From NCBI RefSeq assembly GCF_002006345.1, contig NZ_LZZM01000207.1:1-36668 (forward strand): DNA of 36,668 nucleotides, read 5' to 3'. The notes beneath the pieces were generated by a model. That model saw only the letters and a list, made by a program, of their open reading frames with translations. It did not search any database and had not been told where the DNA came from. The position numbers were made by a program, and so were the translations under genes. This stretch comes from Clostridium puniceum. Lineage in GTDB: Bacteria; Bacillota; Clostridia; Clostridiales; Clostridiaceae. Positions 1 to 7,506 of this stretch are shown one piece after another; the first letter of the stretch is position 1, and each line of letters starts with the position of its first letter.

Positions 1-305
1 AATTAAGAAAGTTCATAATTTAGTTGGTTGTCTTATCCAATCACTCTAATATAGAAATTAAATCTTAATGAACAAAATTTTTTAGAACATATATATAAAA
101 TCATCAATACAATTAAATATAAAATTTGAAGTTCTATTTTATTAATAATAAATAACATTTTAATATTAAGAAGTAATATTATTTTAAGATGATTCAGTTG
201 TTGATTGGAATAAATATAAGGATGAAGAATCTGAGTGAGATTTAAAACATTAAATGGGACATAGATATGCATATTTGATGATATATATGAAAGCGAGGTC
301 TTAAA
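1..305. other. Leader region with no recognisable gene
   Basis: AT-rich sequence before the HAD-like gene. No reading frame here has a credible start with a ribosome binding site or a recognisable protein family. A GAGG at about 295-298 serves as ribosome binding site for the gene at 306. I see no tRNA and no obvious terminator. Whatever lies to the left of base 1 is unknown. Confidence 0.5.
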
Positions 306-989
306 ATGAAGAATCATATAAATGTTATATTCTTTGATTTGTTTTTTACACTTGTAACACTCAAATATAATGAATTAAAAAATGAAAATGATGTGCTAAA
401 AATAACAAAAGAACAATGGGAAGTTTATGCAGAAGATAATGAATTGTATAAAAAGAGAGCAACTGGTGGAGAAAAGGTACCTATAAAAATAATTGAAAAC
501 ATTATTGAGAAAATAGGAATACAAGTTAGTAATCAGGATAAAAATCAAATATTGAAATTAAGAATAGAGAGATTTAAAAAATCTTTAATAGAAGTAGATT
601 CTAAAATTCTTGATGTTCTAATAAATTTAAAAAAAAGTGGAAAAAGAATATGTTTAATAAGTAATGCTGATGTTATTGATGTAAAGTATTGGAGAAAGTC
701 TCCGTTATATAATTTATTTGATGAGGCAATATTTTCATATAAAGCAGGATTTTTAAAACTTGAAAGTGAAATTTATAGTATTGCATTAAATAAAATGAAT
801 GCAAAACCAGAAGAATGTATTTTTATTGGAGATGGTGGGTATAGTGAACTAAAGGGTGCAAAGAAGTTAGGTATGAAGACAATATTGACAACTTATCTAT
901 TAAAAAGGGATGAAGAACAACTTAATAAATTAAATGAATTTGCAGATTATCATATTAAAGATTTTAGGCAAATAGAAGATATAGACTAA
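306..989 (+). CDS. HAD superfamily hydrolase (haloacid dehalogenase-like)
   Basis: A 227-residue soluble protein with the HAD fold signatures in order: motif I FFDLFFTLV near residues 9-17 (the nucleophilic Asp), motif II ICLISNAD near 115-122 (Ser), a Lys in KAGFLKLES near 142-150, and motif IV IFIGDGG near 173-179. Family members are mostly phosphatases acting on small phosphorylated metabolites; the substrate cannot be read from sequence. Two departures stand out. The second position of motif I is Phe rather than the Asp typical of phosphatases (dehalogenase-type members also vary here), and the Gly usual before Thr is also Phe. After GDGG the usual second acidic residue is Glu (GGYSELKGA). 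The start follows a GAGG motif. Broken and small genes follow it, so it appears to be transcribed alone. Confidence 0.8.
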   Translation: MKNHINVIFFDLFFTLVTLKYNELKNENDVLKITKEQWEVYAEDNELYKKRATGGEKVPIKIIENIIEKIGIQVSNQDKNQILKLRIERFKKSLIEVDSKILDVLINLKKSGKRICLISNADVIDVKYWRKSPLYNLFDEAIFSYKAGFLKLESEIYSIALNKMNAKPEECIFIGDGGYSELKGAKKLGMKTILTTYLLKRDEEQLNKLNEFADYHIKDFRQIEDID

Positions 990-1049
990 TAGAGAAAAAG
1001 CAATATCTGTTTTATGCGATAATACGGATGTAGGCTGAGGAATCAACAT

Positions 1050-1394
1050 GTATTACATAATGACTGGTTATTGATGTTATCACAAGAAAAACTAAAACTG
1101 AAAATGGTATTTAATAGCGAATATACAAAAAAGTGTTATACAGAAAAAGTATATCACTTGCATGTTGGTTATAATAATTATTAAAATAAATTATATTTTA
1201 GAGACTATTTTATAAAACGCAAAGGTATTGTAGAAGAATATAATAATCTTAAATTAAACTCAATGAAAAGATATGAGCATGATAGAGATGGATATACAAC
1301 TAGTAAATCTAGTTTCGTTTTAAAATATACAGAAATAGCAAGAGAAGAATATGTTAATAAATATAATCCAAGAAGATTATTTACATATAATTAG
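1050..1394 (+). pseudogene. Remnant of a GrpB-family (UPF0157) nucleotidyltransferase-like gene
   Basis: One forward frame (in phase with ATG at 1104) encodes a recognisable GrpB C-terminal half. It has NDWLLMLSQ, then KVYHLHV at about 1146-1166, a stop codon TAA at 1182-1184, and LYFRDYF directly after it. It continues through EEYNNLK, YEHDRDGYTTSKSSFV and KYTEIAREEY to TAG at 1392. In intact homologues HLHV and LYFRDYL are separated only by a short acidic linker, so the in-frame TAA falls inside that linker. The N-terminal half, with the nucleotidyltransferase-fold core, is absent: upstream frames contain stops and nothing recognisable. I read this as a decayed gene rather than a sequencing error because both the start and the linker are damaged. 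Family assignment is from remembered conserved blocks. Confidence 0.75.
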
Positions 1395-1462
1395 TGATTA
1401 AGGAATATATTACTTGTCTTTATAAGTAGACAAAAAAATATTAAATTGTTTGAGGTGAGCAA

Positions 1463-1510
1463 ATGAATTTGAAAGAAAAGGAGATAAATTTTAATGAAAG
1501 AAGATATTGA
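1463..1510 (+). CDS. Possible 15-codon leader ORF overlapping the next gene
   Basis: ATG at 1463 is preceded by GAGGTGA (1452-1458) at normal spacing and runs 15 codons to TGA at 1508-1510, ending 15 bases inside the gene that starts at 1494. The ribosome binding site of the downstream gene (AAGGAGA, 1479-1485) lies within this small frame. The arrangement would allow translational coupling. It could also be chance, or the relic of an earlier longer start. The peptide (MNLKEKEINFNERRY) resembles nothing I know. Confidence 0.3.
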   Translation: MNLKEKEINFNERRY

Positions 1511-1769
1511 AGAAAAAATAAAAGCATTTTGTAAGAAGAGCAATATGAAAATTGATAAGCTTTCTATTAATACTACAGAAAAGGGATATGTTGCAACTGA
1601 TGGCTATACTTCAATTATGTTTGATAAGAAAGGAAAAATTTCATCATTGCCTATGCATAAATTATATGGAAATAATATGACAAGTTTTGTTGGCAGTGGG
1701 TTGTCAATATATCTGTATGTTATTGCTACACTATTTATAGTGGGAATAATATATAAGATACTAAAATGA
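1494..1769 (+). CDS. Small hypothetical protein with a C-terminal membrane anchor
   Basis: A 91-residue protein of unknown function. Residues 1-60 are polar and basic-acidic, with a likely small beta-rich soluble part (GYVATDGYTSIMFDKKGKISSLP). Residues 66-90 form one hydrophobic helix (SGLSIYLYVIATLFIVGIIYKIL) that should sit in the membrane as a C-terminal tail anchor, leaving the soluble part in the cytoplasm if oriented as a tail anchor. The start at 1494 is supported by AAGGAGA at 1479-1485. A possible 15-codon leader overlaps its start. No family was recognised. Confidence 0.6.
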   Translation: MKEDIEEKIKAFCKKSNMKIDKLSINTTEKGYVATDGYTSIMFDKKGKISSLPMHKLYGNNMTSFVGSGLSIYLYVIATLFIVGIIYKILK

Positions 1770-2005
1770 TGATATATTAATGCTTTGTATTTTAATCTTA
1801 AGCATGCTGATTTAATCTATTTAAAAGATTATTTTAAAAGTCATGAAATAATTTTATTTTCAAGGAAGTAATAAATGAGAATCGTTTATTAGAAGAGAGA
1901 AATGAATTTTTTGCAATCATGACTTAAGAACTCTTTTAAATGTTATTTATTTGTTTTACAAATGGAAATAAGTTGTTATAAAAATTTAACTACAGAAAAT
2001 ATTAA

Positions 2006-2040
2006 AAAGAATAGTTTACTACATAAATAAACTATTCTTT
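2006..2040. terminator. Inverted repeat, possible terminator
   Basis: AAAGAATAGTTTA at 2006-2018 is exactly complementary to TAAACTATTCTTT at 2028-2040, around a 9-base loop. The arm ends in TTT but there is no longer U-tract, and the nearest upstream gene ends 240 bases earlier. It may end read-through from the 1494 gene. Confidence 0.35.
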
Positions 2041-2546
2041 AAATTGATTTATAATTATTTAATAAGGGGTAAATAATTATTTCTTAACTACTTTACAAAT
2101 ATTATTATAAGATATTAATGTGTCAATTTTATGACAAATTGAACTTAAATTACAAAATTGTTAGTGGTATTTAAGGAGCGTGTAATTTAACACAATGAAT
2201 AAAATTAAAACCAGTTGAATTTTAGAATTGCAGATTTATTTTTATTTTGAAATTATACTTAAAGTAAAATAGCCTATAAAACCAATATACAAGTTATTAA
2301 TGTGACTATAGATATTCCTTAAACAAGTTTTTATTCTACGATAAGCTTCCAAGTAAGGAGTTTTTAACAAAGGCTTATTAGGTCTATTTTTTCATATTCT
2401 CACACCTTCTAATAAATTTAACATTTTAATAATTGAATTTTAAATATAATTACAAGCTCAGTTACAATGCTAATATTATTTTAGCAGAAAGCAATCCATA
2501 ATATATAATAAATCTTTATATAAAAATGCAAATATGTCTTAAATCA

Positions 2547-2575
2547 TTGTATGAAATTAGCTTATAATATATAAT
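2547..2575 (+). promoter_or_regulatory. Candidate sigma-A promoter for the FtsA-like gene
   Basis: TTGTAT at 2547-2552 and TATAAT at 2570-2575, separated by 17 bases. It would give a leader of about 145 bases before the start at 2728. In such AT-rich DNA a chance match is possible. Confidence 0.4.
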
Positions 2576-2727
2576 TTATAGTAGATTTATGTAATTTTAA
2601 GTATAGACACATGAAATTGAATAACAAGTCAAAGGTGCTATATCTATTTGGTATCAGATAAAATAAGTTAGAATGTTGATTTGTCATTTTTGAATGTGCA
2701 TTAATAATCAATAAAGGTTGTGTTTAA

Positions 2728-4818
2728 ATGGAATTAAAAAGATTTAATCAAAAAGATATAATTTTTGCATTAGATATAGGGACAAGATCTATTATAGGAA
2801 CAGTAGGTATAATAAAAGATAAGAAGTTTCATGTAGTATGTGAAAAATATTTAGAACATGAAGAAAGGGCAATGATAGATGGTCAAATACATGATATTAC
2901 ATTGGTCGCATCAGTTGTTCAAAAAGTTAAAGCATATCTAGAAGATGAGCTTCAAATCCAGCTTAATGAAGTGTCTATTGCTGCAGCAGGTAGATTTTTA
3001 AGAACAGTTGATGTAAGATCAGACATTGAACTTAATGAGGATGAAGAAGTAGACAAGGAAATTGTTAGAAGTCTTGAATTAAGTGCTGTAAAAAAAGCTG
3101 AAGATGAAATAGCTACGAGTACCGAAGGAAAGTTATACTGTGTTGGTTATTCAGTGAAAAACTTTTATTTAAATGGTTTTTTAATATCTAATTTAACAGG
3201 ACATAAGGGACAAAATATTGGAGCAGAAGTAATTGCAACCTTTTTGCCAAGATCAGTAATTGATTCACTTTATTCAGTAATGAATAAGGTTAATTTAAAG
3301 GTTGTAAATTTAACATTAGAACCAATTGCTGCAATGGAAGCTGCAATTCCAAAGAATTTAAGACTTTTAAATATAGCATTAGTAGATATTGGAGCTGGTA
3401 CATCAGATATAGCTATAAGTTCTAAAGAAAGTATTTCAGCATATGGTATGGTTCCAATGGCTGGAGATGAAATTACAGAAGCTATTGTTCAGGAATATCT
3501 AGTTGATTTTAATACAGCAGAATATATAAAAAGAGCTGCCATTAAAGAAAAAGAAATAACATATATTGATGTTTTAGGTATGGAAAACATAATATTGTCA
3601 GAAGATGTGTTTAAATTAATTAGTTCAATTGTAAATAAAACAGCAGAAGAAGTTTCAAAGAAGATTTTAGAATTAAATGGTGGGAAGGCACCTAGTGCTG
3701 TATTTTTAGTAGGTGGTGGAGCACATACTCCGGGAATTTTAGAATCAATTGCAGATAAGTTAAAATTACCTTCTCAAAGAATTGCAATTAAGGATAGACA
3801 AGCGGTTATAGAATGTATTTCGGATAATGGATTAGGTTCAGCAGGAGTAACTGTTCTTGGAATAGCATTAACTGCAATAAGAAGTTTAGGGAATGATTTT
3901 ATTGATGTTGTTTTAAATAATGATCCAATTAGTTTATTTAATTCTCATAAACATACAATAATGGATGTATTGCTTCAAGCCGGAATAAATCCATCATTGT
4001 TAATAAGCAAAAATGGAAAAAGTGTTAGATTTAATTACAATGGATGTAAGAGAATTGTTTTTGGGGAATATGGAATTAGTGCTAAAATTACAATTAATGG
4101 ACAAGAAGGGACTCTTGAAACAGAAGTTAAAGCTGGAGATAACATTGTATTAGAATATGCACAAAATGGGAAAGATGCAGCACCAAAATTATCTGAGCAT
4201 ATTAGAAATATAAATTCAATTTCTATTTTTTTGGATGAAGAAATTATAAATATAGATCCAGTAATACTTGTAAATAAAAATAAAGAAGAATTGAATTATA
4301 TAGTAAAAAGTGGTGATGAAATAGAAGTACTTTTACCATCAAATGTTTCTAATTTTAAGAAATTTGTATTAAAAGAAGAGGTAAAACTACTAAAAAATGA
4401 AACTGTATTAGAAGGTACATATGAAATTCAGGAAGGAGATTATATTGTAAAAGAAATCAGAAATCCTGAAGAAATTAAAGCAATAGAAGAGCAAGAAGAA
4501 AAAACAGAAAGTTATGAAAATGAAAACAATATGGTCATAGATGATACAGGCAATTTAGACGAAAATCATAGTGTGCTTGGAAATGAAGCACAAATAGCTA
4601 AAGAAGAATTTCGAAGTATAACAGTAAACGTAAATGGACAAAATACAGTATTAATGGGGAAAGCACAATATGTAATTGTTGATATATTTGATTATATAGA
4701 TTTCGATTTAACTATAGCAAAGGGAATAATAAATTTAACTTTAAATGGAGAAAAATCATCATATACAGCAAAAATAAAAGATGGTGATATAGTTGAAGTT
4801 TTTTGGAGTAGTGTTTAA
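2728..4818 (+). CDS. FtsA-like actin-fold ATPase with long C-terminal extension
   Basis: A 696-residue protein. The first 380 or so residues have the actin/Hsp70-type ATPase signatures of FtsA: phosphate-1 ALDIGTRS (14-21), an SHS2-like insertion around 30-100 as in FtsA, phosphate-2 VDIGAGTSD (219-227) and the adenosine motif VGGGAHTPG (328-336). FtsA normally tethers FtsZ to the membrane and is about 420 residues. Here some 300 extra residues follow, rich in small beta-strand blocks (INGQEGTLETEVKAGDNIVLEY; VNVNGQNTVLMGKAQYVIVD), ending in an NGEKSSYTAKIKDGDIVEVFW stretch that looks like a beta-grasp or ubiquitin-like domain. An acidic Glu-rich linker lies near 585-625. No terminal amphipathic membrane-binding helix is evident, so it may not be the division FtsA itself; a PilM-like or other scaffold role is possible. 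It stands alone, with no ftsZ or ftsQ nearby. Confidence 0.8.
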   Translation: MELKRFNQKDIIFALDIGTRSIIGTVGIIKDKKFHVVCEKYLEHEERAMIDGQIHDITLVASVVQKVKAYLEDELQIQLNEVSIAAAGRFLRTVDVRSDIELNEDEEVDKEIVRSLELSAVKKAEDEIATSTEGKLYCVGYSVKNFYLNGFLISNLTGHKGQNIGAEVIATFLPRSVIDSLYSVMNKVNLKVVNLTLEPIAAMEAAIPKNLRLLNIALVDIGAGTSDIAISSKESISAYGMVPMAGDEITEAIVQEYLVDFNTAEYIKRAAIKEKEITYIDVLGMENIILSEDVFKLISSIVNKTAEEVSKKILELNGGKAPSAVFLVGGGAHTPGILESIADKLKLPSQRIAIKDRQAVIECISDNGLGSAGVTVLGIALTAIRSLGNDFIDVVLNNDPISLFNSHKHTIMDVLLQAGINPSLLISKNGKSVRFNYNGCKRIVFGEYGISAKITINGQEGTLETEVKAGDNIVLEYAQNGKDAAPKLSEHIRNINSISIFLDEEIINIDPVILVNKNKEELNYIVKSGDEIEVLLPSNVSNFKKFVLKEEVKLLKNETVLEGTYEIQEGDYIVKEIRNPEEIKAIEEQEEKTESYENENNMVIDDTGNLDENHSVLGNEAQIAKEEFRSITVNVNGQNTVLMGKAQYVIVDIFDYIDFDLTIAKGIINLTLNGEKSSYTAKIKDGDIVEVFWSSV

Positions 4819-5019
4819 TAAAAAAATTTTAATATATATACTGCAATTTAAGTTTTCCATTAAAATTGAACTATTATTAAGCCTTTTAGTTTAAATAATT
4901 TTATGTAGCATTTAGTATTTAATTTGTAAATTTGTTATTTTTACTGTGATATATTAATGACTATTAACAGTAATACAAGTTATTACAAAATAAACTTAAT
5001 TAATGGAGGAGATATAGAA

Positions 5020-6201
5020 GTGATAGATTTTAAGAGAGAAGCTAATCTTATAAAAGATGAACTTATAGAAATAAGAAGAGATTTACATGAACATCCTGAA
5101 CTTGGATTCGAAGAAGTTAGAACATCAAAAACTATTAAAGAATTTTTAAAGGCAAATAATATTCCTTATGTTGAAGTAGCAAAAACAGGAGTGTGTGGTA
5201 TCATAAAAGGAACAAAAGAGGGGAATAATAAAACTGTAGCTTTAAGAGGTGATATAGATGCACTTCCGATTCAAGATATGAAAACCTGTGAGTTTAAATC
5301 TAAGATTAACGGAAGGATGCATGCATGTGGTCATGATGCTCATACGACAATACTTATGGGAACTGGAAAGTTATTAAATAAACATAAAGATAAATTTTCT
5401 GGAACTGTAAAATTACTATTTGAACCAGCAGAGGAAACTACAGGTGGAGCAACTCCTATGATAAAAGAAGGAGTTTTGGAAAATCCAAAAGCTGATTGTA
5501 TTCTTGGACTTCATGTTGATGAAGAAACTGAATGTGGAACTATAAAAATAAAAAAAGGTGTGGTTAATGCTGCATCAAATCCATTTAGTATAAAAATAAC
5601 AGGTCAAGGAGGTCATGGTGCATCACCTCATACTACTGTTGATCCTATAGTTATTGCAAGTCATATTGTAATAGCACTTCAGACAATAGTAAGTAGAGAA
5701 ATATCACCTGTAAATCCAATTGTTATAACTGTTGGAACGCTACATTCTGGAACTGCTCAAAATATTATTCCAGGAGAAGCTATTTTAAGTGGAATGATTA
5801 GAACCATGACTAATGAGGATAGAGCTTTTGCTATAAAAAGATTAAATGAAATTGTAAATGGAATTTCAGCTATGTCAAGGGCAAAGGCAGAAATAAAAGT
5901 GGATGAAAGTTACCCTTGTCTTTATAATAATGATGAATTTGTTGATTTAATTAGTGAAAGCGCAAATGAAATTTTAGGAAAGAAAAATGTTTTAGAACAA
6001 AAATCACCTAAAATGGGTGTTGAAAGCTTTGCATATTTTGCAAATGAAAGACCTTCAGCATTTTATTTCTTAGGATCAGGTAACAAAGAAAAGAAAACTA
6101 CAGAACCTGCTCATAGTAATTTGTTTAATATAGATGAAGATTGTCTTTCAATTGGAGTTGCGATTCAAGCATTAGCAGCCTTTAACTATTTAACAAAGTA
6201 A
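5020..6201 (+). CDS. M20D-family amidohydrolase (N-acyl amino acid / hippurate hydrolase type)
   Basis: A cytoplasmic metallopeptidase-fold amidohydrolase that removes acyl groups from amino acids or similar amides; the exact substrate is unknown. Counting from the GTG at 5020 (393 residues, normal for the family), it shows RRDLHEHPELGFEE near 19-32, RGDIDALPIQ near 76-85, the metal-binding HACGHDAH (101-108, including Cys103), FEPAEE with the Glu pair at 138-139, GLHVD, the lid-domain GGHGASPH, and a C-terminal AHSNLFNIDE. The frame is open from 4957, but that upstream ATG lacks a ribosome binding site. GGAGGA at 5005-5010 sits 9 bases before the GTG, which decides the start. A hairpin terminator candidate lies downstream at 6353-6379. 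Confidence 0.9.
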   Translation: MIDFKREANLIKDELIEIRRDLHEHPELGFEEVRTSKTIKEFLKANNIPYVEVAKTGVCGIIKGTKEGNNKTVALRGDIDALPIQDMKTCEFKSKINGRMHACGHDAHTTILMGTGKLLNKHKDKFSGTVKLLFEPAEETTGGATPMIKEGVLENPKADCILGLHVDEETECGTIKIKKGVVNAASNPFSIKITGQGGHGASPHTTVDPIVIASHIVIALQTIVSREISPVNPIVITVGTLHSGTAQNIIPGEAILSGMIRTMTNEDRAFAIKRLNEIVNGISAMSRAKAEIKVDESYPCLYNNDEFVDLISESANEILGKKNVLEQKSPKMGVESFAYFANERPSAFYFLGSGNKEKKTTEPAHSNLFNIDEDCLSIGVAIQALAAFNYLTK

Positions 6202-6207
6202 TTTGAA

Positions 6208-6236
6208 TTGACAATACTAGATTTACAAGGTACAAT
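6208..6236 (+). promoter_or_regulatory. Promoter-like sequence in the repeat's left end
   Basis: TTGACA at 6208-6213, a 17-base spacer, then TACAAT at 6231-6236: near-consensus sigma-A hexamers. If active it would transcribe towards the RluA gene, although the hairpin at 6353-6379 lies in between. Confidence 0.4.
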
Positions 6237-6352
6237 GCACAATGAATGAATAACTTATTTTAAAACTATACAATGTATATTTTTAAAATAAATAAAATTT
6301 TATTGTAAATAGATATTTGACAATGAATGAACAATCTCATGGAGAGAGTTCG

Positions 6353-6384
6353 AGAATCCAAATATAAGATTTGGATTCTTACTT
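6353..6384 (+). terminator. Rho-independent terminator-like hairpin
   Basis: AGAATCCAAAT (6353-6363) pairs perfectly with ATTTGGATTCT (6369-6379) around a 5-base loop, and is followed by a pyrimidine-rich TACTTTTCCTT. It probably ends the amidohydrolase transcript. Confidence 0.6.
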
Positions 6385-6522
6385 TTCCTTGAAAAGATTT
6401 GAAATAATTAAAATATAGAGATGTGAGGTATTTGTATATATAAAATGATTCAAATTACAAAGGAAATTGTACCGCAACTGTTAACTGTTCATTGTTAACT
6501 GAATAAAAGGGAGCGATATATT

Positions 6523-7497
6523 TTGAAAATAGAAATAGGATCAAATGAAGCAGGTCAAAGATTAGATAAATTTTTAAGAAAATTGTTAAAGGATGTACCT
6601 TTAAGTGCAATTTTTAAAGCTTTAAGAAAAAAGGACATAAGAGTAAATGGTGGAAAACAAAATGAAAAGTACTTCTTAGTAGAAGGAGACATAGTAGAAA
6701 TTAAATACATACAAAGTAAGAAAGAAGATAAAACAAGCAAGTTTATTAAAGTTGATCCAAAAGGGATTAAAATTGTATATGAAGATGAAAATATGTTAAT
6801 ACTTGAAAAATGGATAAATGTGTTAGTTCATTCAGATAGCAATACTAGTAAAGAGCCAACTCTTACAGATTATGTTCTTTCATATTTAAATGATAAGGGA
6901 GATTATATTCCAGAAAATGAATTGACTTTTACACCAGCAGCATGTAATAGGTTAGATAGAAATACATCTGGTATGATTATTTTTGGAAAGAGTTTTGAAG
7001 GATTGAAGTGTATAAATGAAGCAATTAGAGAAGATGAAATAGAAAAGTATTATTACACTTTAGCAAAAGGTAAAATAAGAGATGGACGTTATGAAGCATA
7101 TATAGTAAAAAATCTTGAAACTAATATATCAACAATATATGATAACGAAGTTAAGAATTCTAAAAAAATAGCAATGGAAATAAGCACAGTAGAAACTAAT
7201 GGTGCATATTCACTTATAGATATTCATCTAATTACAGGTAGAAGTCATCAAATAAGAGCTCACTTGGCACATTTAGGAAACCCTATAATTGGAGACAATA
7301 AATATGGAGATAAGAAATTAAATTCATTTTTTGAAAATAAATATGGTTTAGATTATCAATATTTATATGCTTATAAATTAATTTTTAGAGATGTTAATGG
7401 TAAGCTTAGTTATTTAAAAAATAAAACTATAGCAGTTGCATTACCTCCAATACTTAAAAAAATAAAACAAGATGTGTTTAAGTTTTCACTTAGATAG
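6523..7497 (+). CDS. RluA-family rRNA/tRNA pseudouridine synthase
   Basis: A 324-residue enzyme that isomerises specific uridines in RNA to pseudouridine. Residues 1-60 form an S4-type RNA-binding domain (EAGQRLDKFLRKLL ... KKDIRVNGGK). The catalytic domain follows, with the family motif NRLDRNTSGMIIFGKS in which Asp145 is the catalytic nucleophile, and the late motif TGRSHQIRAHLAHLGNPIIGDNKYG. The usual DKPxGLLVH segment appears as EKWINVLVH, a mild deviation. TTG at 6523 is the start, with AAAGGGAG at 6507-6514 upstream. The target site in RNA cannot be assigned (RluC/RluD-like by domain layout). The flippase gene begins 9 bases after its stop, so the two are co-transcribed. Confidence 0.9.
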   Translation: MKIEIGSNEAGQRLDKFLRKLLKDVPLSAIFKALRKKDIRVNGGKQNEKYFLVEGDIVEIKYIQSKKEDKTSKFIKVDPKGIKIVYEDENMLILEKWINVLVHSDSNTSKEPTLTDYVLSYLNDKGDYIPENELTFTPAACNRLDRNTSGMIIFGKSFEGLKCINEAIREDEIEKYYYTLAKGKIRDGRYEAYIVKNLETNISTIYDNEVKNSKKIAMEISTVETNGAYSLIDIHLITGRSHQIRAHLAHLGNPIIGDNKYGDKKLNSFFENKYGLDYQYLYAYKLIFRDVNGKLSYLKNKTIAVALPPILKKIKQDVFKFSLR

Positions 7498-7506
7498 GAG
7501 GTAATT

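Larger units (their letters stand above)
1770..2727. other. Long gene-poor interval
   Basis: Almost 1 kb without a supportable gene. It contains a perfect 13-bp inverted repeat (2006-2018/2028-2040), a promoter-like pair at 2547-2575, and a 26-codon open stretch ending at 1927 (ending ERNEFFAIMT) that could be the tail of a lost gene but has no start. Its AT-richness and the broken gene just upstream suggest a decaying region. Confidence 0.5.
6205..6502 (+). repeat. Interspersed repeat, copy 1 (upstream of the RluA gene)
   Basis: The left end contains TTGACAAT at 6208-6215 with CAATG/ACAAT units just after. The right end is TTAACTGTTCATTGTTAACT at 6481-6500, abutting the ribosome binding site of the next gene. 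The same two ends recur at 22379-22499 and 28358-28496. Left and right ends are partly inverted copies of each other (TTGACAAT versus ATTGTTAA). Between them lies a GAAATTGTACCGCAACTG stretch resembling copy 3. Confidence 0.6.

Noticed and set aside
33..317. 94-codon minus-strand reading frame at the left edge
   Set aside because: No ribosome binding site, low-complexity Ile/Leu/Tyr-rich translation typical of AT-rich noncoding DNA, and it overlaps the start of the HAD-like gene.
1848..1927. 26-codon open stretch ending ERNEFFAIMT
   Set aside because: It looks protein-like but has no start, no recognisable family and an in-frame stop just upstream; too short to call a pseudogene.
2320..2400. 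Possible degraded minus-strand coding sequence
   Set aside because: Several stops in every frame and no match to a transposase motif I could recognise.
4957..5019. Upstream ATG extending the amidohydrolase by 21 residues
   Set aside because: No ribosome binding site before it; GGAGGA at 5005-5010 clearly serves GTG 5020, which also gives the usual protein length.
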